NCBI GenBank assembly: GCA_949299515.1
Contig: CASGAP010000003.1
Span: forward strand, 1 to 64,000
Source of the DNA: an uncultured Desulfovibrionaceae bacterium
GTDB lineage: Bacteria > Desulfobacterota > Desulfovibrionia > Desulfovibrionales > Desulfovibrionaceae
Direction: 5' to 3'
DNA: 64,000 nt
The notes under the pieces are model-generated. The model saw only the letters and a list, made by a program, of their open reading frames with translations, was not told where the DNA came from and ran no database searches. Within the stretch, counting starts at the first letter, position 1, and every line of letters begins with the position of its first letter. A program made the position numbers and the translations under genes. Shown in pieces: positions 9,515-19,600 of this stretch.

Positions 9515-10636
9515 TTACAGAAAGGCCTTTGCTTCCGGATAGCAGTTCAGAATGGCTTGTTCGTTGGCTTCAAGAATGCCGCGTTCGGTGATGAGTCCGG
9601 TTATCAGCGTATGCGGGGTTACGTCAAAAGCGTAATTGAGTCCTTTTGTTTGATAAGGGCATATTCTGACTTCCTGAATGCGGGCTGTTCCCGTATTGTC
9701 GTAAAATTCTCCGGTAACGTATTCGGTTTCTCTGGCACTGCGTTCTTCGATTTCAATTTCTTTGACGCCGTCTTTTACGGAAAAATCAAAGGTGGAAGAA
9801 GGAAGGGCCGCATAGAAGGGTACACTGTTTGCCAGGGCGGCAAGGGCTTTTAAATAGGTTCCGATTTTATTGGCCACATCGCCTTGGCGGCTGACTCTGT
9901 CTGCGCCGACAATTACCAGGTCAACCATGCCGTGCTGCATGAGGTGTCCGCCGACATTATCCGCGATAAGGGTGTGCGGGACGTTATGTTCGGCAAGTTC
10001 AAAGGCCGTAAGGCTTGCGCCTTGGTTGCGGGGCCTGGTTTCGTCTACATAGACATGAACGGGAATGCCGGCGTCAAAAGCCGTGTATACAGGCGAAAGG
10101 GCTGAACCGTAGTCGGTAAAGGCAAGCCAGCCTGCGTTGCAGTGGGTAAGGATATTGACGGGCTGCCCGTTTTTTTTGTCGGCGATTTCTTTTATCAGCG
10201 TTTTGCCGTGTTCGCCGATTTTTTTGCAGAAGCGTATGTCTTCCTCCGCAATGGCTATGGCTTCCTGTTTCAGCAGCGGCAGGGCTTCCGCAAAAGAGTT
10301 GTTTTGCCAGATTTTTGCCTGTCTGTCCAAGGCATAGGAAAGATTTTTTGCCGTGGGGCGGGTTTTTAGCAGTTTTGCGCATTCTTCGCGCATATATTCC
10401 TGCCAGTTGGTATTGCCGCAGAAATTTTTGGCAATACGGTAGACCCCGTAGCCTGCGGTAACGCCGATAAGCCCTGCACCGCGTACCTGCATGGAGGAAA
10501 TGGCGCGGCATACGTCTTCGTTGCTTTTCAGCGTAACGGTTTCAAAGACAAAGGGCAGTTTGGTCTGGTCGATAATCTGCAGGTCGTCGTCCTGCGTCAG
10601 CCAGATTGTTGTGTAGTGTTTTCCGTGAATCTGCAT
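9515..10636 (-). CDS. mtnA: S-methyl-5-thioribose-1-phosphate isomerase
   Basis: A 373-residue enzyme of the eIF-2B alpha/beta/delta-like fold that converts methylthioribose-1-phosphate to methylthioribulose-1-phosphate. The catalytic cysteine lies in THCNAGWLA and the catalytic aspartate in IVGADRV, both typical of MtnA. The early VRGAGLIGVTAGYG segment is also family-typical. The length is near the usual 340-370. The ATG lies one base after the stop codon of the AMIN-domain gene, so the two are cotranslated. It works with mtnP and the aldolase downstream. Confidence 0.93.
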   Translation of the reverse strand: MQIHGKHYTTIWLTQDDDLQIIDQTKLPFVFETVTLKSNEDVCRAISSMQVRGAGLIGVTAGYGVYRIAKNFCGNTNWQEYMREECAKLLKTRPTAKNLSYALDRQAKIWQNNSFAEALPLLKQEAIAIAEEDIRFCKKIGEHGKTLIKEIADKKNGQPVNILTHCNAGWLAFTDYGSALSPVYTAFDAGIPVHVYVDETRPRNQGASLTAFELAEHNVPHTLIADNVGGHLMQHGMVDLVIVGADRVSRQGDVANKIGTYLKALAALANSVPFYAALPSSTFDFSVKDGVKEIEIEERSARETEYVTGEFYDNTGTARIQEVRICPYQTKGLNYAFDVTPHTLITGLITERGILEANEQAILNCYPEAKAFL

Positions 10637-10637
10637 A

Positions 10638-11420
10638 TTATTTGAACACCAGCTGGTATTTTCTGCTGTGTATTCTGTACAGCAGAGAGGAGGAAACAGG
10701 GACTTTCAGGTCAAAAACAATGCGTGTTTTATCTCTTTGGGCATTGAAACGGATATCTTTTACCATGCGGTTGCTGATAAGGCGCGGAAGTTTTAAAATC
10801 CAGTAGCCCTCGATGTCCACCACAACGCGGTCGGGATCGTTCAGTCTGAACGTTTTGGGTTTAATCGGTTTGTCGCCTTCAAATACCAGGCCGACCTGGT
10901 TGCCGTCCATCATAAGTTCGGCATAAATAATGGTATTTGCGTTTTTTTTCGGTTCAAGGATACTGCGGGTTTTAAGGGAGTCTTCGACAAAAGGCACAGG
11001 CAGTTTGTCCTGCAGCACAACGGGTTTTGTTTCCTGTTTTGGTGCCGGACTTTCTTTTTTGTCTTCCAAAGCAGCCGGCTGCGGCATTGCTTCTTCAGTT
11101 TTTTCTTCTACGGCGTTTGCCTGCGGTTTGTGATTTTCAGGGGACAGCGGCTGTACTGCCGTATATGCTTTATTTTCTTCGGGGGCTGGCGGGGGTGTTG
11201 TTATGTCGGCTGTATTGTTTTGGGCGTTAAAGACCAAGGAATCCGCCGAAGGGGCGTCAAGGGGAGTATTGTCAGCCGTCAGCAGGCTTGCGTCCTGTTC
11301 CTGAAGCGCTGTTTCCTGTATGGGCTTGTTTGCGGCAGGTTCGGTAAAAACATAGGCAATGCACAGGGCGAGAATTAAAAATACCGCGCCTGAAGCAAGG
11401 TAGATCATGTTTTTTTTCAT
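10638..11420 (-). CDS. AMIN-domain envelope protein
   Basis: A 260-residue protein with one N-terminal membrane anchor (about residues 5-23), a long Pro/Glu/Ala-rich linker (25-150) and a C-terminal AMIN-type beta domain (about 165-260) containing the DRVVVDIEG and ARDKTRIVFDL-like signature. AMIN domains bind peptidoglycan or direct envelope proteins to a cell site. The start at 11420 follows AAAGGA; an ATG eight codons earlier lacks a good site. It sits between a TPR protein and mtnA, with almost no spacing, but its link to the metabolic genes is not obvious. A fuller function cannot be given. Confidence 0.75.
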   Translation of the reverse strand: MKKNMIYLASGAVFLILALCIAYVFTEPAANKPIQETALQEQDASLLTADNTPLDAPSADSLVFNAQNNTADITTPPPAPEENKAYTAVQPLSPENHKPQANAVEEKTEEAMPQPAALEDKKESPAPKQETKPVVLQDKLPVPFVEDSLKTRSILEPKKNANTIIYAELMMDGNQVGLVFEGDKPIKPKTFRLNDPDRVVVDIEGYWILKLPRLISNRMVKDIRFNAQRDKTRIVFDLKVPVSSSLLYRIHSRKYQLVFK

Positions 11421-11447
11421 AGCAACGTCCTTTATTTTGTTCATAGC

Positions 11448-12797
11448 TTATTTGTTAATGGCTTTTCTGCGCAGACATTCTTTGATAATTGCGGACAGGC
11501 GCACGGCAGGCGCAAGACCGTGTTCCAGATTAAGGGTTCTGTCAATGTACTCATTGGCTTTTTCATAGCGTCCCAGTTCATAGTACAGTCTGGCAACATT
11601 AAAAAAAGCGTGGCTGTCGTCCGGGCTGAGTTTGGTGCAGCGGATTGCCGCCACCAGTGCCAGGTCGTGCTGGTTTATTTTGCGCAGCTGAATGGCAAAA
11701 TCCGTAAACATATGTTTGTGGGCAGGGACAAAATTTGCCTCTTTATTGATGATATTGTGGAATTGCCGCAGCGCCATGTTCTTTTTGGACATATACCAAT
11801 GATTGAGGCTGACTTGGAATTCCGCACGCAGGAAATTGTCCAGTTTCTGTGCTTTTTCCGATTGGCTGATGGAAGTTTTGCTGCCTTTTGCGGGCAGCAG
11901 TCCCTCGTCTGCCCCGGGAGACGTGTTGGGTTCCGCTGTCTGAACAGTGGCCGGAAGCTCCGTTTTTTCTTCTTTGAACAGGTTGTTAAAAAATTCGTTG
12001 TCGCCGTCTATGGTTTGCGGTTCTGTTTTTTCCCGTCCTGTTCTGTGATGAACCAAAACTGTTTCCGGGGTCAGTTGTTTGGATTTCAGTCCGTAGAGAT
12101 TTTTTTCGAAGCCGGATCCGGCCTTTTCTTTTGTCTGAGGCTGTTTTTTGGGGTCGTTCAGGCTGTTTAAAATAGTGTCCAAACCAAAACGGTCGGCACA
12201 GAATTTTTCGTCAAAGGGGTGCTGGTCGGTATTTTTATCATATGGGTTATATTGTTTGCTGTTTTCGTGTATTGCCGCGCCCTGTTCCTTTTGCTGCGGG
12301 CTGTCGGAAAGATTGAGCTGAAACTCTTTTGACTGTTTGGAAGAAGGGGACTGAATAAGAGTGATGTCGTCCTCTTGGGTTTTGTAGGGATTTTTTTGAG
12401 CGGTTGTCCCCATTTGAAACGAAAATTCATTTGTTTTCTTTTTTGGGGGCTGCTCGTTTTGATGCTGAAAAATGGAATTGAACGCGGAATGGTTTTTGAA
12501 AAAGGAAGCAAAAAAAGACTCGTGCTTGTCTTTGTCCGTATCAAGCAGCTGCAGTGTTTTTTCCGCGGAACGTTTTAACAGCGCGTTTTTAACTTGGCGG
12601 AAGTTAACGCCGAAATAGGCAGGCGAAATTTTGTATTGTTCGGCTGTCGGCTTGTTTTCTTTGTCCAGCTTTTGAATGACGTATACCTTATTGTCTTGTT
12701 TCAGGTATACGTTCCAAAGCGAAGGGACATCAAGCATACCGGATGAGTCTTTCGGCGGATTGCCCGAATAAATGCCTAAAAAATGAAATCCTTCCAT
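11448..12797 (-). CDS. TPR-repeat protein of unknown function
   Basis: A 449-residue protein. The first 80 or so residues form a compact unknown domain. A long Gln/Lys/Pro/Ser-rich stretch (about 90-290) looks disordered. The C-terminal part (about 310-445) reads as helical repeats, including a clear TPR (SHAFFNVARLYYELGRYEKANEY). No signal peptide is evident, so it is probably cytoplasmic. It follows fhs by 14 bases and precedes the AMIN-domain gene by about 27. It may be a scaffold or adaptor; I do not recognise a named family. Confidence 0.7.
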   Translation of the reverse strand: MEGFHFLGIYSGNPPKDSSGMLDVPSLWNVYLKQDNKVYVIQKLDKENKPTAEQYKISPAYFGVNFRQVKNALLKRSAEKTLQLLDTDKDKHESFFASFFKNHSAFNSIFQHQNEQPPKKKTNEFSFQMGTTAQKNPYKTQEDDITLIQSPSSKQSKEFQLNLSDSPQQKEQGAAIHENSKQYNPYDKNTDQHPFDEKFCADRFGLDTILNSLNDPKKQPQTKEKAGSGFEKNLYGLKSKQLTPETVLVHHRTGREKTEPQTIDGDNEFFNNLFKEEKTELPATVQTAEPNTSPGADEGLLPAKGSKTSISQSEKAQKLDNFLRAEFQVSLNHWYMSKKNMALRQFHNIINKEANFVPAHKHMFTDFAIQLRKINQHDLALVAAIRCTKLSPDDSHAFFNVARLYYELGRYEKANEYIDRTLNLEHGLAPAVRLSAIIKECLRRKAINK

Positions 12798-12811
12798 AGT
12801 ACAGCCTGTTT

Positions 12812-14578
12812 CTAGAATATTCCGTAAACTTTGCCTGTTTCTGTGTTGACGTCTATTTTTCTGAAAGCCGGATTAGAGCCGGTGCCGGGCATAAGGCTGA
12901 TGTCGCCCGCGACGGGAACGATAAAGCCTGCTCCGCCGTAATACAGCACATCTCTTATTTTCAGGTTCCAATCCTTCGGCACGCCTTTAAGGTGCGGATT
13001 GTCGGAAAGGGAGAGGCTTGTTTTTACCATGCAAAGGCCGAGACCGCTTAAATCGTGCTCTTTTTCGAGGCGGCTGATTTTTTCTTTGGCAAGGGGAGAA
13101 AGTTCAATGTCTTTGGCTCCGTAAACCTCTTTTGCCACTTTGCCGATTCTGTCCGTAATGGGCATATCCCATGCGTACAGCGGGGCAAAGGATTTTTGAT
13201 CTTCGCAGGCATCGAGTACGGCGTCTGCCAGTTCCAGGGCTCCGCTGCCGCCTTTTGCCCAATGGTCGGAAACGGCAACGCGCACGCCGTCGTGTTCGCA
13301 CAATTCTTTGATTTTGGCTATTTCGGCTTTGGTATCGGTTACAAAAGCATTAATGCAGACAACAGGTTTGATGCCGGATTTTTTGACAATATTGATGTGA
13401 TGCAGCAGGTTTTGCGTGCCTTTTTCCACGTATTCTATATTTTCATGCTTATATTCGTCGGGCATGGGGCGGCCTGTCACAAACTCGGGGGCTCCGCCGT
13501 GGCTTTTCAGCGCTCTGACCGTGGCGACAATAACAACGGCATCGGGGGTCAGCCCGCTGAAATGGCATTTGAGGTTCCACATTTTTTCGTAGCCGATATC
13601 GGCGCCGAAGCCGGATTCGGTAATGTGGTAATCATTGAGCTTTAAAGAAACTCTGTCCGCAATAACGGAGCTTTGGCCTATGGAAATATTGGCAAAAGGC
13701 CCGGCGTGCACAAAAACCGGCTGTCCTTCGAGGCTTTGGATAACGTTCGGTTTTATGGCGTCAACGAGCCAGGCTGTCATGGCGCCGTCCACTTCAAGGT
13801 CATGGGTTGTTACGGCTTTGCCGTTTCTGTCATAGGCAACGATAATTTTTCCGATACGTTCGCGCATATCCTTAAGGTCGCTGCAAATGGCAAGTATGCC
13901 CATAATTTCGGACGCTACGGCAATATCGAAATGGGATTCCATGGTAAAGCCGTCTTTGGGGCCGCCGAGTCCGATAATGATATTTCTGAGGGATTGGCAG
14001 CAAAAATCAATGACAAAGCCTATGCTTACGCGTTTGGGGTCAATGTTGAGGCGGGCTTTTTTGCTGAGCCGCAGCAGGGTTTCGTCATCGTAGTTGCGTT
14101 CGTGCTGCATACGTGCCGTGAGGGCTGTCATGGCAAGGTTGTGGGCATTGCTGACGGCGTTGATGTCGCCGGTAAAACCTAAAGAATATTGGGTCAGGGG
14201 TATGCATTGAGAAAGGCCGCCGCCGGCAGCGGAGCCTTTGGTGCCCATGGTGGGGCCGCCGGAAGGCTGGCGTATGGCTGCAGCAACTTTTTTGCCGCGT
14301 TTGCCGAGTCCCTGCAAAAGTCCTATAGTGGAAGTGGATTTGCCTTCGCCGAGGGGCGTGGGCGTAATGGATGTTATGGTGATGTATTTGCCGTTGGGCG
14401 TGTTTTGATGTCTGTTCAGCACACTTTGATAATCGACTTTACCCATATAATGGCCGTAGGGCAGAAGTTCTTCTTCCCGAAGCTGCAGTTTTTTCCCGAT
14501 TTCCGTAATTTTAAGCATATTTTTTTCAAAATGTTCCGCAATTTCCCAGTCTGCCATCTGCGTAGGATTAATCGTCAT
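12812..14578 (-). CDS. fhs: Formate-tetrahydrofolate ligase
   Basis: A 588-residue enzyme that activates formate with ATP and tetrahydrofolate to 10-formyl-tetrahydrofolate, feeding one-carbon metabolism. The P-loop TPTPLGEGKST and the RQPSGGPTMGTKGSAAGGG block are diagnostic. Length is normal for the family (about 555-590). The start at 14578 follows GAGGACA. It is the first gene of a minus-strand operon with the TPR, AMIN, mtnA, aldolase and mtnP genes. It complements the glycine cleavage genes at 42832-47121, which supply methylene-tetrahydrofolate. Confidence 0.97.
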   Translation of the reverse strand: MTINPTQMADWEIAEHFEKNMLKITEIGKKLQLREEELLPYGHYMGKVDYQSVLNRHQNTPNGKYITITSITPTPLGEGKSTSTIGLLQGLGKRGKKVAAAIRQPSGGPTMGTKGSAAGGGLSQCIPLTQYSLGFTGDINAVSNAHNLAMTALTARMQHERNYDDETLLRLSKKARLNIDPKRVSIGFVIDFCCQSLRNIIIGLGGPKDGFTMESHFDIAVASEIMGILAICSDLKDMRERIGKIIVAYDRNGKAVTTHDLEVDGAMTAWLVDAIKPNVIQSLEGQPVFVHAGPFANISIGQSSVIADRVSLKLNDYHITESGFGADIGYEKMWNLKCHFSGLTPDAVVIVATVRALKSHGGAPEFVTGRPMPDEYKHENIEYVEKGTQNLLHHINIVKKSGIKPVVCINAFVTDTKAEIAKIKELCEHDGVRVAVSDHWAKGGSGALELADAVLDACEDQKSFAPLYAWDMPITDRIGKVAKEVYGAKDIELSPLAKEKISRLEKEHDLSGLGLCMVKTSLSLSDNPHLKGVPKDWNLKIRDVLYYGGAGFIVPVAGDISLMPGTGSNPAFRKIDVNTETGKVYGIF

Positions 14579-14674
14579 AGTGTCCTCGTATAAAATTCAT
14601 TGACAAAAATCCTATCATAAAATTAAATAATAATCTAGCTTGTTGCCGGCGGAATTTTTCGGTAAAAAAAGCCT

Positions 14675-16672
14675 ATGATTATGGTATGTAATCCTCTTTT
14701 TCGGGGTTTAATAACAGTCTTTTTGTCTTTGGTTTTGGCGTCCTGTTCGTTTTTTCAGAAGCAGGATTCTTTGGGTGTGCCCGGGCAGAAGGAACAGACT
14801 GCTGCCAAAAAACAGGAAACAAAACCGGCTTATGCCTATGAATTTGTTTTTGCGGAAAAAAACAATGCCGCCGATCCCCAAACGCGGCAGGCGATTTTGG
14901 ATCTTGTAAAAAAGAACAGCCAGCTTGAATTTTTGAAAAAACAGCCCATTGACAATGAATTTGCCTTGATACGCCGTATTAACAACGATGTGGAGGCCGC
15001 CAAGCAGGTGTTGGAGGCGTACGGTTATTATTCGGGCAGCGTTGCATATGAAATTCAAAAAAAAGACGGACTGGATTTTGTGCGCATTATTCTTGATCCC
15101 GGCGAGCGCTATACCATAGGCACCGTTGCGGTTCGCTATACGCACAGCACTGTTTTGCCGGAATATTTTTTAACATATGAAAATAAAAGGGAAAGTATTT
15201 TTAAAAAATATACTCCGTATACAATTCCCGTTTTTGAGAAGGAAGTACGCTTTGCCGACAGATATGCCGTTGCCGAGGATATTCTTGAAACAGTGGACCG
15301 TTTGCCCTATCCTTTGAAATCCAATGGCTATCCCAATGCCAAAGTTACTTCTTCCGCCTACAGTCTGGATAAAACCAGAAAAGAACTGAACGGCACGGTT
15401 TTTGTCAATCAGGGACTTCCTGCCGTTCTTGGCGATGTCAAGCTGTCGGGCAATACCGAAGTTTCTTCCGAATATATTCTGAAACTCTGCCCGTGGCGCA
15501 AAGGTGCCGTTTGGGATGTCCGGTATTTGTATCAATACCGCGATGCGCTGCAGAAAACGGGTTTGTTTGAAAGCGTAAAAATAGAATACGATAAAGCCGT
15601 GTACCGGGAGTATAACCAAAAATACAGGGAAGACAGAAAAGCCGAAAAAAACAAAGATATCGCCGTGGAGCCGGTTGAACTTCCCGTGGTTTTGGAAGTG
15701 ACCGAAGGCAAAAAGCGCAGTATCGGCGGTTCCGCGTTTTATTCTACCGATCAGGGACTGGGGGTAGAGGCTTCCTGGGAGCACAGGAATTTTTTCGGCA
15801 GCGGGGAAATTCTTAAGCTGAATATGCCGCTGAAAGACGAAGAACTGTATTTGGGAGCGGATTTGAAAAAGCCCGCTTTCGGTTTCAAAGAACAGAATTT
15901 GCTTGTGCGTTCCCGTATAGGCTATGAAAAAACCGATGCCTACAATCAGAAATTTGCGGAAATCGGTTTGGGCATTGACAGGGAAATTCATGAAAAATGG
16001 TGGCTTGAAAGCATAGTTTATGCCGATTATGTCATTCCGAAAAAATGGCAGGGCGAAGAATATTCGTCACTGACCTATTCCAATACGCTCAAATACCGCA
16101 ATACCGATTCCAAAATGAACCCGAAGCGGGGGTATGGCGCATCGCTGAAGCTGGCGCCCATGGCCGGCTTCGGCAATGTAAATTTTTCGGCGTTGGTGAC
16201 GGAGCTTGACGCGGCGTTTTATCTTCCGCTGGGCGAAAAAACCGTACTGGCGCTTCGCGGTGCCGTGGGGTCCATGCTCGGCGGTGATGAAAACATACCC
16301 CGAGGCAAGCGCTTTTTCCTGGGAGGCGGCGGTACCGTGCGCGGTTTTGAACATCAGGAAATAGGCAGGCATGACGGAAATAACGATCCTATGGGCGGTG
16401 TTTCCTATGTGCTGTTCAACAGCGAGATACGGCAGCATATTACAAAGGATTTTGTTTTGGTGCCTTTTTTGGACGGCGGCATGGTTTATGAGGACGTGCA
16501 GCCGGATTTGTCCGAAAAGTTTGCGCTCGGCGCGGGCATTGGCTTTCGCTACAATACGCCCGTTGGGCCGGTGCGTTTGGATATAGCCGTGCCGCTGACC
16601 GGCGCATACCCCGGAGATGAAAAGGAAATTACCGATTTTCAGCTGTATATCAGCATTGGGCAGGCATTTTGA
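14675..16672 (+). CDS. tamA: TamA-like outer membrane translocation protein (Omp85 family)
   Basis: A 665-residue Omp85 protein. After an export signal come POTRA-type domains (about 45-330) and a C-terminal 16-strand beta-barrel (about 345-665) containing the FFLGGGGTVRGFEHQ segment, the L6-loop [VR]RGF motif. TamA works with the inner-membrane-anchored TamB in assembling outer membrane proteins and lipid transport. tamB begins at the last base of this stop codon, so they are coupled. An oddity is the N-terminal SLVLASCSF, which fits a lipobox and suggests a lipid-modified Cys rather than a plain signal peptide. The two nearby ATGs (first and third codons) cannot be told apart. Confidence 0.9.
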   Translation: MIMVCNPLFRGLITVFLSLVLASCSFFQKQDSLGVPGQKEQTAAKKQETKPAYAYEFVFAEKNNAADPQTRQAILDLVKKNSQLEFLKKQPIDNEFALIRRINNDVEAAKQVLEAYGYYSGSVAYEIQKKDGLDFVRIILDPGERYTIGTVAVRYTHSTVLPEYFLTYENKRESIFKKYTPYTIPVFEKEVRFADRYAVAEDILETVDRLPYPLKSNGYPNAKVTSSAYSLDKTRKELNGTVFVNQGLPAVLGDVKLSGNTEVSSEYILKLCPWRKGAVWDVRYLYQYRDALQKTGLFESVKIEYDKAVYREYNQKYREDRKAEKNKDIAVEPVELPVVLEVTEGKKRSIGGSAFYSTDQGLGVEASWEHRNFFGSGEILKLNMPLKDEELYLGADLKKPAFGFKEQNLLVRSRIGYEKTDAYNQKFAEIGLGIDREIHEKWWLESIVYADYVIPKKWQGEEYSSLTYSNTLKYRNTDSKMNPKRGYGASLKLAPMAGFGNVNFSALVTELDAAFYLPLGEKTVLALRGAVGSMLGGDENIPRGKRFFLGGGGTVRGFEHQEIGRHDGNNDPMGGVSYVLFNSEIRQHITKDFVLVPFLDGGMVYEDVQPDLSEKFALGAGIGFRYNTPVGPVRLDIAVPLTGAYPGDEKEITDFQLYISIGQAF

Positions 16673-19600
16673 TGAAACGCATATCCCTTAGAAAAATAGT
16701 TGTAAAATTTGCCAAATATACTGGACTGACGGCGGCGGCTTTGATTTTTGCCGTGTTTTTTGCGTTTGTTTGTCTGCGTTTCGGTTTTGTGGAAGAAGCG
16801 GTAAAAAATTATGCTCTTTCTTCGGTAAATGCCGTGCTGTCCGCTTATAAACTGGAAGCCGATGCCGAAAAGCTGGATTTAAATCTGCCTTTTTCCGTGC
16901 GTGTCAGAAATGTGCGCCTGAAAGACGGGCAGGGCGAATTTCTTTCTTTGGAATCCCTGAATGTTGACAGCCGCTTTTTGGCTTTGCTCCGGTACAGGGT
17001 TGTTATTCCGAGCATTGAGTTCCGGGCACTTTCTCTGCAGCGCGTTCCCGGTATTGCCGTACCGGAAAAACCGCAGGAAGCAGACCCTCCTTTGTCTTTT
17101 AAAGAACAGTTTGAACAGGTACATACCCTTGCGTTCGGCAAATATATGCCGTCGGTGCTGGTAAGCAATATATCTTTTGTCAATGTCCGAATCAGTCCGG
17201 CCGTGCTCAATTCTCTGAAAAAATCCACTGCGGTTGCGGAAAAATTTTTTGACGAGCCTTTGCGTTTGGACGGCAGCTGGTATGCCGGCCTTGAAAAGGA
17301 ATTGTTTCGTTTCAGCGGAAAGCTTTCTGCCGGGTATCGGGAAAAAACGGCGTCCTGGCAGACAGGGCTCGATGTTTCCGCAGATAAAATAATCCGTCTT
17401 TCTGCCGAGTTGACGGACGGGCAGGGACTGTTTTCTTCTTTGGCGAAAAATGTGCTGAATCTGCCTGACACTCAAAAGGCCCATGCTGCGTTTTCTTTTC
17501 GTGCGGTGGGTACAATAGACAGTTTTGAAGCTGAAAGCAGTGCCGAAGTATTTGACGGTGATTTTTTGCGGGAACCGGCAGCTGCAAGTATGTATTACCG
17601 CACCAATCCTTATGCGGGCAGCCTGAATGTCAGTGCAAAACCTCTTGTGCCGGGTCTGTTTAATTCTGCGGACATCACTGCTGCCGTCAATTTGGATACG
17701 TTTTCCGTTTCGGAAAGCGGCGAACGTTTGGAAGACGCACCGAATATTACGGTCAAGGAAGCCTTGAAGGCAAAAACGGAAATTCCTAACAGAAATGTTG
17801 GTTTTTCGTATTCTCTGCAGTTTAAAAATATGAATTTTGTCAATCCCGCGCTGAAGGAATTGCTCGGCAGGGAACAGGAAATAACCGGACAGCTTGATGT
17901 GCAGTTTTTTACGCGGCAGCTGCCGAAGATAATGGCCAAAAATATTAATTTTATCGCGAAAAACGTACAATACAAAACCAATATTGATATTTCCAGAGAA
18001 ATTGCCGCCAATTCGGAATTTAAAATAAAGAGCTTTTCTTTTTTGGATACCCCGCTGCAGGCGGTGACGGGAACCATGCACGGTACGTTCAGCGCGTCCG
18101 GCAGGCTTGAGGATCCGAAACTTTCTTTTACTGCGGAAATACCGCAGTTTAAGGCAATGGTTTACGGCAGTGAGTCTGATAAAAAAGACGGGGTCAATGC
18201 TCAGGAATTTAAATTGGAAAATTTGAAGTTTTCCATAAAAAGCAATGGGTTTGAGAAACCGCAGGAGGTTATTCCCCTGGATATCGAGGCCCTGACTGCC
18301 CTGTATCGGAAACACCCGTATGCGGCCTCGATAAAGCGTATGCAGGAACTGTATCAGAGCGCCGTGAATTATCCGGTAAAACTGCTTTTTTCGTTCAAAG
18401 CGGATTATATGGATATCCATTCTGCCGTTGAGTCTGAAATCCGCATGAGCCCGAAAGTATTGGGGCTTGGTGAGGGCACGCAGAAATTTATAGAGCTGAA
18501 AACCTTGAAAGGAACTGTTTTCGGTGCCGGTTTGTCGGGAAATCTGCGGGTAGATATGCCATTGGGCGCTGCTGAAGCAGAAAAGTCCTCTGATACGGAT
18601 AATGCGAAGGAAAGCGCAGGCAATGAAGAAATGCAGGCTCTGCGCATCAGCGGGGCGCTCAAAGGCAGTATGCCCAAGGCCGAGGCATTGGAAAATGCGT
18701 TTTTTATTCCGCTGAAACTTGCAGATCTTGAATATTCGCTGGAATTTAAACACAGCAAGCAGAAAGGGCAGCAGGTTTTTGGCCGGGCCAGAGCCAAAAG
18801 CGGCAGTTACAACCTGTATGAATGGCAGGATTTTGATTTGCGCCTGGCACTTGGCGATTTGTGGGGCAAAGGGTCTGCTGATGCTTCGGTCGGCCTGAAA
18901 TTCCTTGAACTGGCCGATATAGGGAAAGTTACGGATTTAGCTGTTTCTTTGCAGGGGCCTTTTTCCAAAATGCGTCTGCGGGCGGGCTTTGGCGGAGATG
19001 CCGTTTTTGAAACGGAAGCGCAGCTGTCGACGGATTTAACGCACGTTTCCGGGGAAGTGCAGCGCTTTGTTTTTGATTACCCGTATAAAAAAACTAAAAT
19101 AGCATTAAAGAAAAAGGCCGGATTTTTTATTTCATCGGAGCAGATTGATTTAAGTCAAATTATTCTCAGTATTGCCCCCAAAGGCGAGCTTACGCTGAGC
19201 GGGGTGGCGTCGCAGCAGAAACTGGACTTGCGGGGGAACATGAAAAACATCGACCTTGCGTATCTGCCGAAAGATTTTAAAGGTTTGTTAAATTCTCATT
19301 TCACTGTTTCCGGAACTTCGTCCAAGCCTAAAGGAAGCATGGAAATTTTGCTGAAAGATTTTCAGACGCTTTCGAGCCCGAAAGCTTCTTTTTCGGTCAA
19401 AGGCAATATTGCGGAAGTCGGTCAGGAGCACAGGGCAAACTTTTCTTTAACTTTGCTGGACAAGGAAAAGTATGGCGTGCAGGAAGCGTTTGTATCTCTT
19501 CAGATTCCGCTGGCTTACGAACCTATGCTGCGTGTTTCCCAAAATAGGCCCGTCAATGGCAAAATCCGTTATAAAGGAAATCTGAAAACCCTTTGGGGAT

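Noticed and set aside
16879-18753. Minus-strand frame of 624 codons opposite tamB
   Set aside because: Antisense to tamB, with Phe/Arg/Gln-rich composition and no domain; a shadow.
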